Shown here in pieces: positions 1-5,510 of a stretch of DNA of 8,344 nucleotides. The first letter of the stretch is position 1. Each line of letters starts with the position of its first letter. The stretch comes from Parvularculaceae bacterium (GTDB lineage Bacteria; Pseudomonadota; Alphaproteobacteria; Caulobacterales; Parvularculaceae). Under the pieces are notes generated by a model, which ran no database searches, was not told the origin of the DNA, and worked only from the letters and a program-made list of their open reading frames with translations. Made by a program: the position numbers and the translations under genes. The DNA lies in the NCBI GenBank assembly GCA_004213235.1, contig SHAI01000109.1, positions 1-8,344 of the forward strand, in the 5' to 3' direction.

Positions 1-5
1 TCAGA

Positions 6-90
6 CCGGCGCCTGATAGATCGGGCTTTGCGGGGCCTTTGTCTCATTCAATTTGAACGGTGCGAAGTCCCCGGCTTTTCGTTGCCAGGC
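6..90. repeat. Left copy of a 122-bp-period direct repeat (partial ssrA-end duplicate)
   Basis: This segment matches 128-211 at an offset of 122 bp. The first 72 positions differ at a single base (T at 21, C at 143). The last part differs by a 1-nt indel and a couple of substitutions near 78-81. On the minus strand it carries the 3' strand of the second tmRNA pseudoknot (complement of 69-75) and the same trailer as the true ssrA end, but the rest of ssrA is missing. It is best read as a decayed partial duplicate of the end of ssrA. Homology stops at 90/211. Similarity is weaker but still present at 1-5, so the unit may continue left of the window. A short palindrome, TTCAATTTGAA, sits at 47-57. 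Confidence 0.85.
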
Positions 91-93
91 CCA

Positions 94-124
94 CCCGATT
101 GGGCTTTGCCCATCGGGCTTTATT
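94..124 (+). terminator. Possible terminator-like hairpin between the repeat copies
   Basis: CCCGATTGGGC and GCCCATCGGG (94-117) form a stem of about ten pairs with one bulged T and a TTT loop, followed by CTTTATTA on the plus strand. The T-rich tail is on the plus side, so it would stop plus-strand transcription entering from the left, not the minus-strand ssrA transcript. The tail is short and interrupted. It may simply be a hairpin within the duplicated unit. Confidence 0.3.
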
Positions 125-127
125 AGG

Positions 128-211
128 CCGGCGCCTGATAGACCGGGCTTTGCGGGGCCTTTGTCTCATTCAATTTGAACGGTGCGAAGTCCCCGGCTTC
201 TGTTGCCAGGC
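128..211. repeat. Right copy of the 122-bp-period direct repeat, overlapping the ssrA 3' end
   Basis: This is the partner of 6-90. Its right part (191-211) is also part of the second pseudoknot of the tmRNA coding piece; the rest is the ssrA trailer. It is bounded by the inverted sequences CCGGCGCCTG (128-137) and CAGGCGCCGG (207-216), which would let the ssrA primary transcript fold the trailer back on the pseudoknot. An internal imperfect pairing also exists between CCGGGCTTTGC (143-153) and GCGAAGTCCCCGG (184-196). The left copy has lost most of the outer right arm. Confidence 0.85.
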
Positions 212-230
212 GCCGGGGGAGCCCCGCCTG
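191..230 (-). other. ssrA: tmRNA second pseudoknot downstream of the tag
   Basis: On the minus strand, CAGGC (230-226) pairs with GCCTG (211-207). The loop between them contains CCCCGGC (218-212), which pairs perfectly with GCCGGGG (197-191) beyond the stem. This is a classic H-type pseudoknot, linked by AACAGAA. It shows the coding piece reaches at least 191, giving a coding piece of about 210 nt. Confidence 0.75.
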
Positions 231-277
231 ACCTTGGAAAGAGATCAGGACTTTAAAGCGAATTCACGCGAGCTGCA

Positions 278-319
278 CTAAGCAGCCAGAGCGAACTCTT
301 CCGAGTAGTTGTCATTTGC
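278..319 (-). other. ssrA: tmRNA tag-peptide reading frame (ANDNYSEEFALAA)
   Basis: Thirteen codons from the resume codon GCA (319-317) to TAG (280-278) read ANDNYSEEFALAA. With the charged alanine the tag would be 14 residues. AATAGTTGCA just upstream matches the conserved context before the resume codon. The ANDN start favours SspB/ClpX recognition and the ALAA end is the ClpX/FtsH degron type. The tag is close to, but not the same as, the Caulobacter tag as I recall it (AANDNFAEEFAVAA). Confidence 0.95.
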
Positions 320-401
320 AACTATTCAATTTGGCCCAATAACGGAGGCCATCCGAGCAAAAGCGCAGTCTTTACACGTTCGTCGATCCTATTTCGGCCC
401 C

Positions 402-440
402 GCCGCACCCCGCTGGTCGCTGCGATGCGCCAACGGTGTC
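402..440 (-). ncRNA. tmRNA internal segment removed during processing
   Basis: These 39 nt lie between the encoded CCA of the acceptor piece (441) and the first G of the coding piece (401). In permuted tmRNAs this loop is cut out. RNase P would be expected to make the 5' end of the coding piece, because the acceptor stem looks like pre-tRNA. That processing is inferred from the family and is not visible here. Confidence 0.8.
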
Positions 441-522
441 TGGTGGAGCCGCCGGGTACCGCCCCCGGGTCCGATCCGCTTATTTCACAGGCCATTTATC
501 GCCATAGTCGGCAAGCCGACCG
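441..522 (-). ncRNA. ssrA: tmRNA acceptor piece
   Basis: This is the aminoacylated 3' piece of the two-piece tmRNA. Reading the minus strand, a GTCGGC-TT-GCCGAC hairpin (520-507) comes near its 5' end. A linker follows, then the T-arm with CCGGG/CCCGG stem, the acceptor strand CGGCTCC (451-445), discriminator A (444) and an encoded CCA (443-441). The 5' boundary is placed just outside the hairpin and is approximate; an ~80-nt piece agrees with what I recall for Caulobacter. Confidence 0.85.
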
Positions 523-681
523 CTCTTAGATAAGGGGAAACAATTGACAATTAAAGGTGTTGCCTCTCGGGCATTTCTCATGAAGTGTCACACCCTTGAA
601 AAAAATTGCATTTGACGCGTTGCAGATCGTCGGCAGAACGGTTGTGTCGCCGATAATTGAGATGTTCGTTCGGAGAGAGTT
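523..681. other. Divergent intergenic region between ssrA and the XRE regulator
   Basis: It must carry the promoters of ssrA (leftward) and the regulator (rightward). I see two short symmetric sequences that could be protein sites: AATTGACAATT (542-552) and GTGTCACAC (585-593). TTGACG at 612-617, with CAGAAC 16 bp later (634-639), is a poor promoter match for the regulator. No convincing ssrA promoter can be read. A good ribosome site, GGAG (672-675), precedes the regulator. No open frame here looks like a gene. Confidence 0.5.
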
Positions 682-981
682 GTGGAGCCGCACGATTTCA
701 GAAAATGGCGGCGGCAATTGAAGCTGTCGCAAAAAGAGGCCGCGAACGCTTTAGGTTTGAAGCGCCGCATGATCCAATATTACGAAAAAGGCGAGCGCGA
801 CGGGGAAAAAGTCAAAATCCCGCTGGCCGTGCGCCTGGCGTGTTATGCGATTTCGGAGGGTATTGCCGATTATCACGGCCCTCATCGCAAGCCGGCGTAC
901 CGTGACGTGGAAGCACCAAAAGATGTAGACCAAAAGGATGGGGTTCAAAAAGCCGGGGGCCGAAAGGGCGGAAAAGACTAA
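682..981 (+). CDS. Small XRE-family helix-turn-helix regulator
   Basis: A 99-residue protein starting at GTG, with GGAG six bases upstream. Residues about 6-40 form an XRE-like HTH. SQKEAANALGL makes the first two helices and KRRMIQYYEKGER the recognition helix and the turn after it. IPLAVRLACYAI follows as a likely fourth helix to about residue 60. From residue 70 on, the tail is charged and glycine/lysine-rich with no recognisable fold. It has no sensor, metal-binding or enzymatic domain, so it should act as a simple DNA-binding protein, probably a dimer. Short proteins of this type are common in Alphaproteobacteria; their targets are not known to me. It is divergent from ssrA and 182 bp before thyA, so autoregulation in 523-681 is plausible but unproven. 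Confidence 0.85.
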   Translation: MEPHDFRKWRRQLKLSQKEAANALGLKRRMIQYYEKGERDGEKVKIPLAVRLACYAISEGIADYHGPHRKPAYRDVEAPKDVDQKDGVQKAGGRKGGKD

Positions 982-1005
982 CACGCCCCAGGATCGCGGC
1001 GATTT

Positions 1006-1039
1006 TCAATGGTGCTTCTCAATGGTGCTTCTCAATGGT
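1006..1039. repeat. 13-bp tandem repeat upstream of thyA
   Basis: TCAATGGTGCTTC occurs twice head to tail (1006-1018, 1019-1031), followed by a partial third unit, TCAATGGT (1032-1039). It lies in the 182-bp gap between the HTH gene and thyA, which otherwise has a T7 run at 1073-1079 without a convincing stem before it. The repeat could be a slippage product or a set of direct-repeat operator sites. Confidence 0.85.
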
Positions 1040-1163
1040 TATTTTCAATCTGGCCCGCGAGACGTGCAGTTATTTTTTTCCCCAGCATGGCCGACAGGGC
1101 GACTCGCGGTTTACCTAGTTGACGCGCCTGCAATCTGACGGGCGTTGGATCGGGGCTGAGCAG

Positions 1164-1970
1164 ATGCAGCAATATCATGACCTTCTGGCGCGCGCGCTTG
1201 AAACCGGAGATGACCGCCGTGAGCGCACGGGCGTTGGCACCCGTGCGGTGTTTGGTCACCAGATGCGGTTTGATCTTTCTGAAGGGTTTCCGCTCCTAAC
1301 AACCAAGAAACTCCACCTGAAGTCCATCATCCACGAGCTGCTATGGTTCATCGCGGGCGACACCAACATCAAATATCTGAACGATAATGGCGTAACGATC
1401 TGGGATGAGTGGGCCGATGAAGATGGCGAGCTTGGCCCCGTCTATGGGCGTCAGTGGCGCTCCTGGCCGGCGCCCAATGGCGGCACCATCGATCAATTGG
1501 CCGGCGTTATTGATCAGTTGAAAAACAATCCGTTTTCGCGTCGGCATGTGGTGAGCGCATGGAACCCGGCGGAAGTGGAAAACATGGCTCTGCCACCATG
1601 CCATTGCCTGTTTCAGTTTTTTGTTGCCGGCGAAGGGGCGGCGGCGAAACTTTCATGCCAGCTTTATCAGCGCTCAGCAGATATTTTTTTGGGCGTGCCG
1701 TTCAATATCGCAAGCTATGCCCTTCTCACGGCAATGGTCGCCAGGGAAGCAGGCATGCAGCCCGGCGATTTTGTCCATACCCTCGGTGATGCGCATCTCT
1801 ATCACAATCACTTTGATCAGGCACGGGAGCAATTATCGCGCGCACCACGCGCCTTGCCGCGACTGGAGTTGAGTGCCGGGCCGAGAAGCGTCTTTGATTA
1901 TCAGTATGGAGATATCAAAATACACGATTACGACCCCTGGCCAGCGATCAAGGCGCCAATCGCTGTATGA
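1164..1970 (+). CDS. thyA: Thymidylate synthase ThyA
   Basis: Converts dUMP and 5,10-methylene-tetrahydrofolate to dTMP and dihydrofolate in the cytosol. It is 268 residues, close to the 264 of E. coli. Family residues are in place: Arg21 for the phosphate (ERTGVGT), catalytic Cys146 in PPCHCLFQF, QLYQRSADIFLGVPFNIASYALL (about 167-188) holding the dUMP-binding Asp173 and Asn181, HLYHNH (211-216), and the C-terminal PIAV. I chose ATG 1164 because MQQYHDLL aligns with the start of E. coli ThyA and GGGG lies eight bases upstream. A TTG at 1119 would add 15 unmatched residues. Its stop overlaps the next gene's start (ATGA). It makes the dihydrofolate that FolA, two genes on, recycles. Confidence 0.97.
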   Translation: MQQYHDLLARALETGDDRRERTGVGTRAVFGHQMRFDLSEGFPLLTTKKLHLKSIIHELLWFIAGDTNIKYLNDNGVTIWDEWADEDGELGPVYGRQWRSWPAPNGGTIDQLAGVIDQLKNNPFSRRHVVSAWNPAEVENMALPPCHCLFQFFVAGEGAAAKLSCQLYQRSADIFLGVPFNIASYALLTAMVAREAGMQPGDFVHTLGDAHLYHNHFDQAREQLSRAPRALPRLELSAGPRSVFDYQYGDIKIHDYDPWPAIKAPIAV

Positions 1971-2458
1971 GTGTGCGTATCAGGTCGGCCGTGCGCGCCG
2001 ATACAGCGATAATTCTGGCGCTAATCCGCGATCTGGCTGATTATGAAAAGCTGCTGCACGAGGTCGTTGCGACACAAGATGATCTTGATGCTGCGCTCTT
2101 TTGCGCCTCGCCAAAGGTGTTTTGTCTGATCGCCGAGAATGGCAATGGCGACGCTCTTGGCTTTGCGCTTTATTTCTTTTCATTTTCCACGTTCCTCGGG
2201 CGTCATGGGGTCTATCTGGAAGACCTTTTCGTGCAGCCAGATGCCCGCGGGCAAGGGATTGGCAAAGCGCTCTTGTCGCGATTGGCGCAGATCGCTCTGG
2301 ATAATCAGTGTGGGCGACTGGAATGGTCGGTTCTCGACTGGAATACGCCTGCAATTGAATTCTATCGTTCTCTGGGGGCTGTGCCCATGGAGGAATGGAC
2401 CGTTAACCGGGTCACTGGCGATGCTCTTGCGACCCTTGCAAATGGCGCAGACGAATGA
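1967..2458 (+). CDS. GNAT-family N-acetyltransferase, SAT-like (diamine acetyltransferase group)
   Basis: A 163-residue single GNAT domain that transfers acetyl from acetyl-CoA to an amine. LADYEKLLHEV (23-33) matches the signature of the spermidine/spermine and thialysine acetyltransferase group. The acetyl-CoA loop is VQPDARGQGIGKALL (89-103), preceded by the strand GVYLEDLF. DWNTPAIEFYRSLGA (124-138) holds Tyr133, the likely general acid. The start overlaps the thyA stop by four bases and its own stop overlaps the folA start the same way, so translation is probably coupled. The substrate is not shown by sequence: a polyamine, a diamine or a modified amino acid are all possible. Nothing in the protein points to folates. 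Confidence 0.9.
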   Translation: MSVRIRSAVRADTAIILALIRDLADYEKLLHEVVATQDDLDAALFCASPKVFCLIAENGNGDALGFALYFFSFSTFLGRHGVYLEDLFVQPDARGQGIGKALLSRLAQIALDNQCGRLEWSVLDWNTPAIEFYRSLGAVPMEEWTVNRVTGDALATLANGADE

Positions 2459-2970
2459 CCCTTTCCATGGTCGTCGCGGTATCTGTGAATGGCGTGATCG
2501 GTCGGGATGGCGACTTGCCCTGGCGCCTGTCCGGGGACCTGAAATGGTTCAAACGGGTCACCATGGGAAAGCCGATCATTATGGGGCGCAAGACTTATGA
2601 CAGCATAGGTCGACCGCTCCCTGGCCGGACCAATATCGTCGTGACACGAGCCGCCGACTTTGCCGCTGAAGGCGTTATCACCGCCCATTCGGTCATGGAT
2701 GCCATGCGCATCGGGGAGGCAGCTGCGGCGGCTGGGAAAGTGGATGAAGTCTGCATCATTGGCGGCGCTGAGATTTACCGTCTCTTCAGTGCACACGCAG
2801 ACCGGTTATACCTTACCATTGTTCATGCGCACATTGAGGGCGATGTCAGTTTCCCGACCCTCGACTGGCGCGAATGGCGCGGGCAGTCACAAATGTCTAT
2901 CTCGCCGGATGCAAAGAATGATTATGCCGCAACAATGCTGATGCTGGACCGTATCCATACAGATAAATAA
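2455..2970 (+). CDS. folA: Dihydrofolate reductase
   Basis: Reduces dihydrofolate to tetrahydrofolate with NADPH and is the target of trimethoprim-type drugs. It is 171 residues, near the 159 typical of chromosomal enzymes. VAVSVNGVIGRDGDLPW (7-23) includes the Met20-type loop and the conserved Trp. Asp28 in SGDLKWFK is the catalytic acid, GRKTYDSIGRPLPGR (44-58) binds NADPH, IIGGAEIY (101-108) is the second cofactor loop, and YLTIV carries Thr121. ATG 2455 overlaps the previous stop; there is no clear ribosome site, consistent with coupling. Last gene of the operon. An insert around 86-95 is alanine-rich but otherwise unremarkable. Confidence 0.97.
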   Translation: MTLSMVVAVSVNGVIGRDGDLPWRLSGDLKWFKRVTMGKPIIMGRKTYDSIGRPLPGRTNIVVTRAADFAAEGVITAHSVMDAMRIGEAAAAAGKVDEVCIIGGAEIYRLFSAHADRLYLTIVHAHIEGDVSFPTLDWREWRGQSQMSISPDAKNDYAATMLMLDRIHTDK

Positions 2971-3125
2971 GTACCATAAGGCTGGTTCTGCCTGCTGTCA
3001 TGCCTGGCCTTCTGGCCGGCTGGTATTTGACATCGGTAAGATTAGCGTTTTGGGGTCATCGGGGGAGAGATAACTGGGGCAATTTGTTTTACCTGATTGG
3101 GGCAAAATATTCGTATCTTTGCGTT
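2971..3125. other. Convergent gap between folA and mrp
   Basis: Both flanking genes end into this 155-bp gap. CTGGCC/GGCCGG with a TTCT loop (3004-3019) is the only clear hairpin. It is not followed by a T tract, so a factor-independent terminator is not supported for folA. TGGGGCAA occurs twice 23 bp apart (3075-3082 and 3098-3105). I see no gene here. Confidence 0.5.
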
Positions 3126-4220
3126 TTAATCGGTAAGCAGAATATCAAAAACTTTTCTGAAACTGTCTGCAATTTCGTCATCTTCAAGGGAATAATCGAC
3201 GGGCGTGCCGGCGTCACACCTGGCGCGCAGGTCCGGCAGGATCGGGATCTCGCCAAGGAAGGGAGCCTCCAGATCCTGTGCGGCCCGGCGGGCACCGCCA
3301 TCGCCGAAGAGATGCAGCTTTGAGCCATCGGCCTGCGCAAGATATGCCATGTTTTCGATAACGCCCAGAATGGGCACATCTACTTTGCGGAAAAAAGCTG
3401 CACCGCGCCGGACATCGGCGAGCGCCAGCTCCTGCGGGGTTGAGACAATCACGGTGCCGTCAAGTAACGGGCGGCCATTGCGGGTCATCTGTCCAAGGGT
3501 CAGATGAACGTCGCCCGTGCCTGGCGGGGTATCGATCAACATCAAATCAAGCGTGCCCCAATCGACATCGTTAAAGAGCTGACGACTTGCCCCCATCACC
3601 ATGGGCCCGCGCCAGGCGACGGCTTTTTGTTCTTCAACGAGATAGCCAATCGACATGGTGGCCAGACCATGTGCCATGAGTGGCTGTAAACGGCCCTCGC
3701 GAAAGTCCGGTTTGACCCCGTTGAGGCCAAGAAGTGTCGGCAGGGATGGTCCGTAGATGTCAGCGTCGATGAGGCCGACTTTGAGGCCGCGGGCCGCTGC
3801 GGCGAGTGCCAGGTTCAGTGTGATTGTCGATTTGCCAACGCCGCCCTTGCCGGACGCGACCGCGATGATCCGCGTTACATCGCGCAAGGTTTCGGCGTCA
3901 GCCGCGATCGCAGCCTGTTTTTTGTTGGTGAGCCCCAGGGCATTGGCGTGCCCGCCGGACATTTGTGGCGGCGGCGGACCGCCAATGATGACCGCTCTGG
4001 CGACCCCGTCCACGGCTTCGATGCTTGTTTTCGCCCTGGCAGCAAGATCATTTGCGAGCTGCGGTGGCAGGTCATCTAGTTTGAGGTCTGCCTTGGCAAC
4101 GCCAGCAGGTGAGACTGAAATGTCCCTGACGCGCCCAGTGCCAACCAGATCGCCGCCTTCGGGCAGGGAGATCGTCTTTAGGGCGGCGCGAATACGAAAC
4201 ATTAAGGATTGCGGCGGCAT
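3126..4220 (-). CDS. mrp: Mrp/ApbC (NBP35-family) Fe-S cluster carrier-type ATPase, CXXC-less
   Basis: A 364-residue cytosolic P-loop ATPase of the family that carries Fe-S clusters to apoproteins. An N-terminal MIP18/DUF59-like domain spans about 8-80 and a Gly/Pro linker 80-90. The deviant Walker A is GKGGVGKS (124-131). DADIYGPS (152-159) is the switch segment, LIDTPPGTGD (228-237) is Walker B, and GVIENMAYL (286-294) is conserved. After ENM, where many homologues have CPxCG to hold a bridging cluster, this protein reads AYLAQADGSKLHLFG; its only cysteine is Cys335. To my knowledge several alphaproteobacterial Mrp proteins share this. The start at 4220 gives the usual N terminus; Met7 (4202) is an alternative. 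No strong ribosome site is visible. Convergent with folA, divergent from hflK. Confidence 0.93.
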   Translation of the reverse strand: MPPQSLMFRIRAALKTISLPEGGDLVGTGRVRDISVSPAGVAKADLKLDDLPPQLANDLAARAKTSIEAVDGVARAVIIGGPPPPQMSGGHANALGLTNKKQAAIAADAETLRDVTRIIAVASGKGGVGKSTITLNLALAAAARGLKVGLIDADIYGPSLPTLLGLNGVKPDFREGRLQPLMAHGLATMSIGYLVEEQKAVAWRGPMVMGASRQLFNDVDWGTLDLMLIDTPPGTGDVHLTLGQMTRNGRPLLDGTVIVSTPQELALADVRRGAAFFRKVDVPILGVIENMAYLAQADGSKLHLFGDGGARRAAQDLEAPFLGEIPILPDLRARCDAGTPVDYSLEDDEIADSFRKVFDILLTD

Positions 4221-4275
4221 TTCAGCTCTTGTGTCTCATTTTGGGGCTTTGTTGTCGGACTTCTGGCTTCGTGCA

Positions 4276-4303
4276 TTGCACGCGGCGCATCACGGCATAT
4301 ATA
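4276..4303 (+). promoter_or_regulatory. Promoter of hflK-hflC
   Basis: TTGCAC (4276-4281), 16 bp spacer, then TATATA (4298-4303) is a good sigma-70-type match. It puts transcription start near 4310, about 55 bases before hflK. The -35 box forms half of a palindrome, GTGCATTGCAC (4271-4281), so a regulator bound there could block it. TATATA is symmetric and could also serve leftward for mrp, but no matching leftward -35 was found. Confidence 0.6.
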
Positions 4304-4364
4304 GGCAACACACCAAAAAGGCGACGGCGCGCGAACAATTTACGCGACTCACTGGGAGAACTGC

Positions 4365-5510
4365 ATGCCCTGGCAAGATAATAATGGAAATGGCAATGGA
4401 CCGACCCGCGGACCATGGGGGCAACCCCCGCGCAATGGCGGTGGTGGTCAAGGTGGCGGCGAGCCACCTGATTTGGAGGAGCTGCTGCAGGCTTCCCGTC
4501 AAAAGCTGAAGCGTGCCTTCCCAAATGGCGGCGGCGGTGGCGGCGGCAAGCGCTTTGAGATGAACGCGCGTAACTTTGGCCTTGGCGCTGTTGGCATCCT
4601 CATTTTATGGGGGCTCAGTGGCTTTTACACCGTTGATGCCGGTAAACTGGGCGTTGTCACGACGTTTGGAAAATACACCGATGTGACACCTGCCGGGCTG
4701 CAATGGCACGTCCCGGCACCGGTGCAGGCCGCGCGCGTCGTGGACGTTGAAAAGATCCAGCAATTGCCGATCCCGACAATCCAGCGACGGGGTAATCAAC
4801 AAGAGAGCTTGATGCTCACCGGTGATAAAAACATCGTCGATGTTGCCATGGTCGTAAACTACAAGATCAAGTCGGACCTCGGCGACGGTGCCGCGTTACC
4901 TGGTGTCGCGCAATATTTGTTCAATATCGATAACCCGCAACAAGCATTGCAGGCTATCGGCGAGGCGGCGATCCGCGAGGTCGTGGGGCGTAATTCCCTC
5001 GACTTTGTGCAGACCACAGGTCGGACGCAAATTCAGGAAGAAACCCAGATCTTGATCCAAAGCGCCCTTGATCAGTATGGCGCAGGGATAGAGGTAACAG
5101 AGGTCAACCTGGAAAAGACCGAACCACCCACAGCAGAAGTCAATGAAGCATTCCTGGACGTTGAGGCAGCTGACCAGGACAAGCAACGCGCAATCGACAC
5201 AGCCCGCGCCTATGCCAATAAGGTTGTGCCTGAAGCGCGCGGTGAAGCGCAGCGCATCCTTGAAGATTCACGCGGTTACGCGGCCCGGGTCACGGCTGAA
5301 TCTCGCGGTCAGGCAGAGCGCTTTACTTCGATCCTTGAAGAATACCAGAAAGCACCAGAAGTGACCCGCCAGCGAATGTATCTGGAAACGGTCGAAACGG
5401 TACTCGGCGATATGAACAAGATTATCATTGAAGATGATGCGGGGTCCGGCGTTGTGCCTTATCTGCCGCTCAATGAACTGAATCGCAACGCACAAGGTGG
5501 AGGCCAATAA
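4365..5510 (+). CDS. hflK: HflK, SPFH-domain subunit of the FtsH-modulating HflKC complex
   Basis: HflK and HflC build a large membrane cage around the FtsH protease and restrain its access to membrane substrates. This 381-residue protein starts with a Gly/Asn/Pro-rich cytoplasmic tail (1-62) that includes the family segment PPDLEELL (34-41). One transmembrane helix follows (about 70-90), then the periplasmic SPFH/band 7 domain (about 91-265). Next is a long charged helical region (about 270-335), and a Gly/Gln end. GGGAGA lies six bases before the ATG. A run of seven glycines (residues 55-61, bases 4527-4547) is written with GGC/GGT codons. The stop TAA shares its last A with the ATG of hflC, so the two are co-translated in similar amounts. 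Confidence 0.95.
   Translation: MPWQDNNGNGNGPTRGPWGQPPRNGGGGQGGGEPPDLEELLQASRQKLKRAFPNGGGGGGGKRFEMNARNFGLGAVGILILWGLSGFYTVDAGKLGVVTTFGKYTDVTPAGLQWHVPAPVQAARVVDVEKIQQLPIPTIQRRGNQQESLMLTGDKNIVDVAMVVNYKIKSDLGDGAALPGVAQYLFNIDNPQQALQAIGEAAIREVVGRNSLDFVQTTGRTQIQEETQILIQSALDQYGAGIEVTEVNLEKTEPPTAEVNEAFLDVEAADQDKQRAIDTARAYANKVVPEARGEAQRILEDSRGYAARVTAESRGQAERFTSILEEYQKAPEVTRQRMYLETVETVLGDMNKIIIEDDAGSGVVPYLPLNELNRNAQGGGQ

Larger units (their letters stand above)
186..522 (-). ncRNA. ssrA: tmRNA, circularly permuted two-piece form (ssrA)
   Basis: This RNA rescues ribosomes stalled on broken mRNAs, acting first as an alanine tRNA and then as a short message. On the minus strand the acceptor piece comes first (about 522 to 441, ending ...GGCTCCACCA). 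A 39-nt segment to be removed follows (440-402), then the coding piece (401 to about 186). The coding piece 5' end GGGGCCG (401-395) pairs over 7 bp with CGGCTCC (451-445), including a G3-U70 wobble, the alanyl-tRNA synthetase identity signal. The T-arm is CCGGG/CCCGG with loop GGCGGTA. The conserved GGATCGAC lies at 389-382. PK1 has stem CGGA/TCCG (355-343) with loop bases 351-347 pairing to 336-332. PK2 is at 230-191. The terminal ends near 522 and 186 are estimates. The permuted order indicates Alphaproteobacteria. Confidence 0.95.

Noticed and set aside
6..216. CRISPR array or mobile MITE as explanation for the direct repeats
   Set aside because: Only two units of ~85 bp, no spacer series and no target-site duplication. 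The right copy is part of ssrA, so duplication of the gene end explains it better. A dispersed palindromic element cannot be fully excluded without the rest of the genome.
60..533. Two short plus-strand frames (60-281 and 309-533)
   Set aside because: They are antisense to ssrA and its duplicated trailer; the RNA explains the sequence.
1071..1080. T-rich run after the HTH gene as a terminator
   Set aside because: No stable stem precedes it; only a 3-bp CTG/CAG pairing could be found.
1119..1163. Upstream TTG start for thyA
   Set aside because: The 15 added residues have no counterpart in ThyA, and the ATG at 1164 has a better ribosome site and aligns with the family start.
2362..2796. Minus-strand frame of 144 codons over the GNAT-folA junction
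   Set aside because: Fully antisense to two well-supported genes, with no domain seen.
3000..3323. 107-codon plus-strand frame starting in the folA-mrp gap
   Set aside because: Most of it is antisense to the 3' end of mrp, it has no ribosome site, and its composition changes where mrp begins.
3757..4509. 250-codon plus-strand frame
   Set aside because: Antisense to the N-terminal half of mrp and running into hflK in another frame; no family resemblance.
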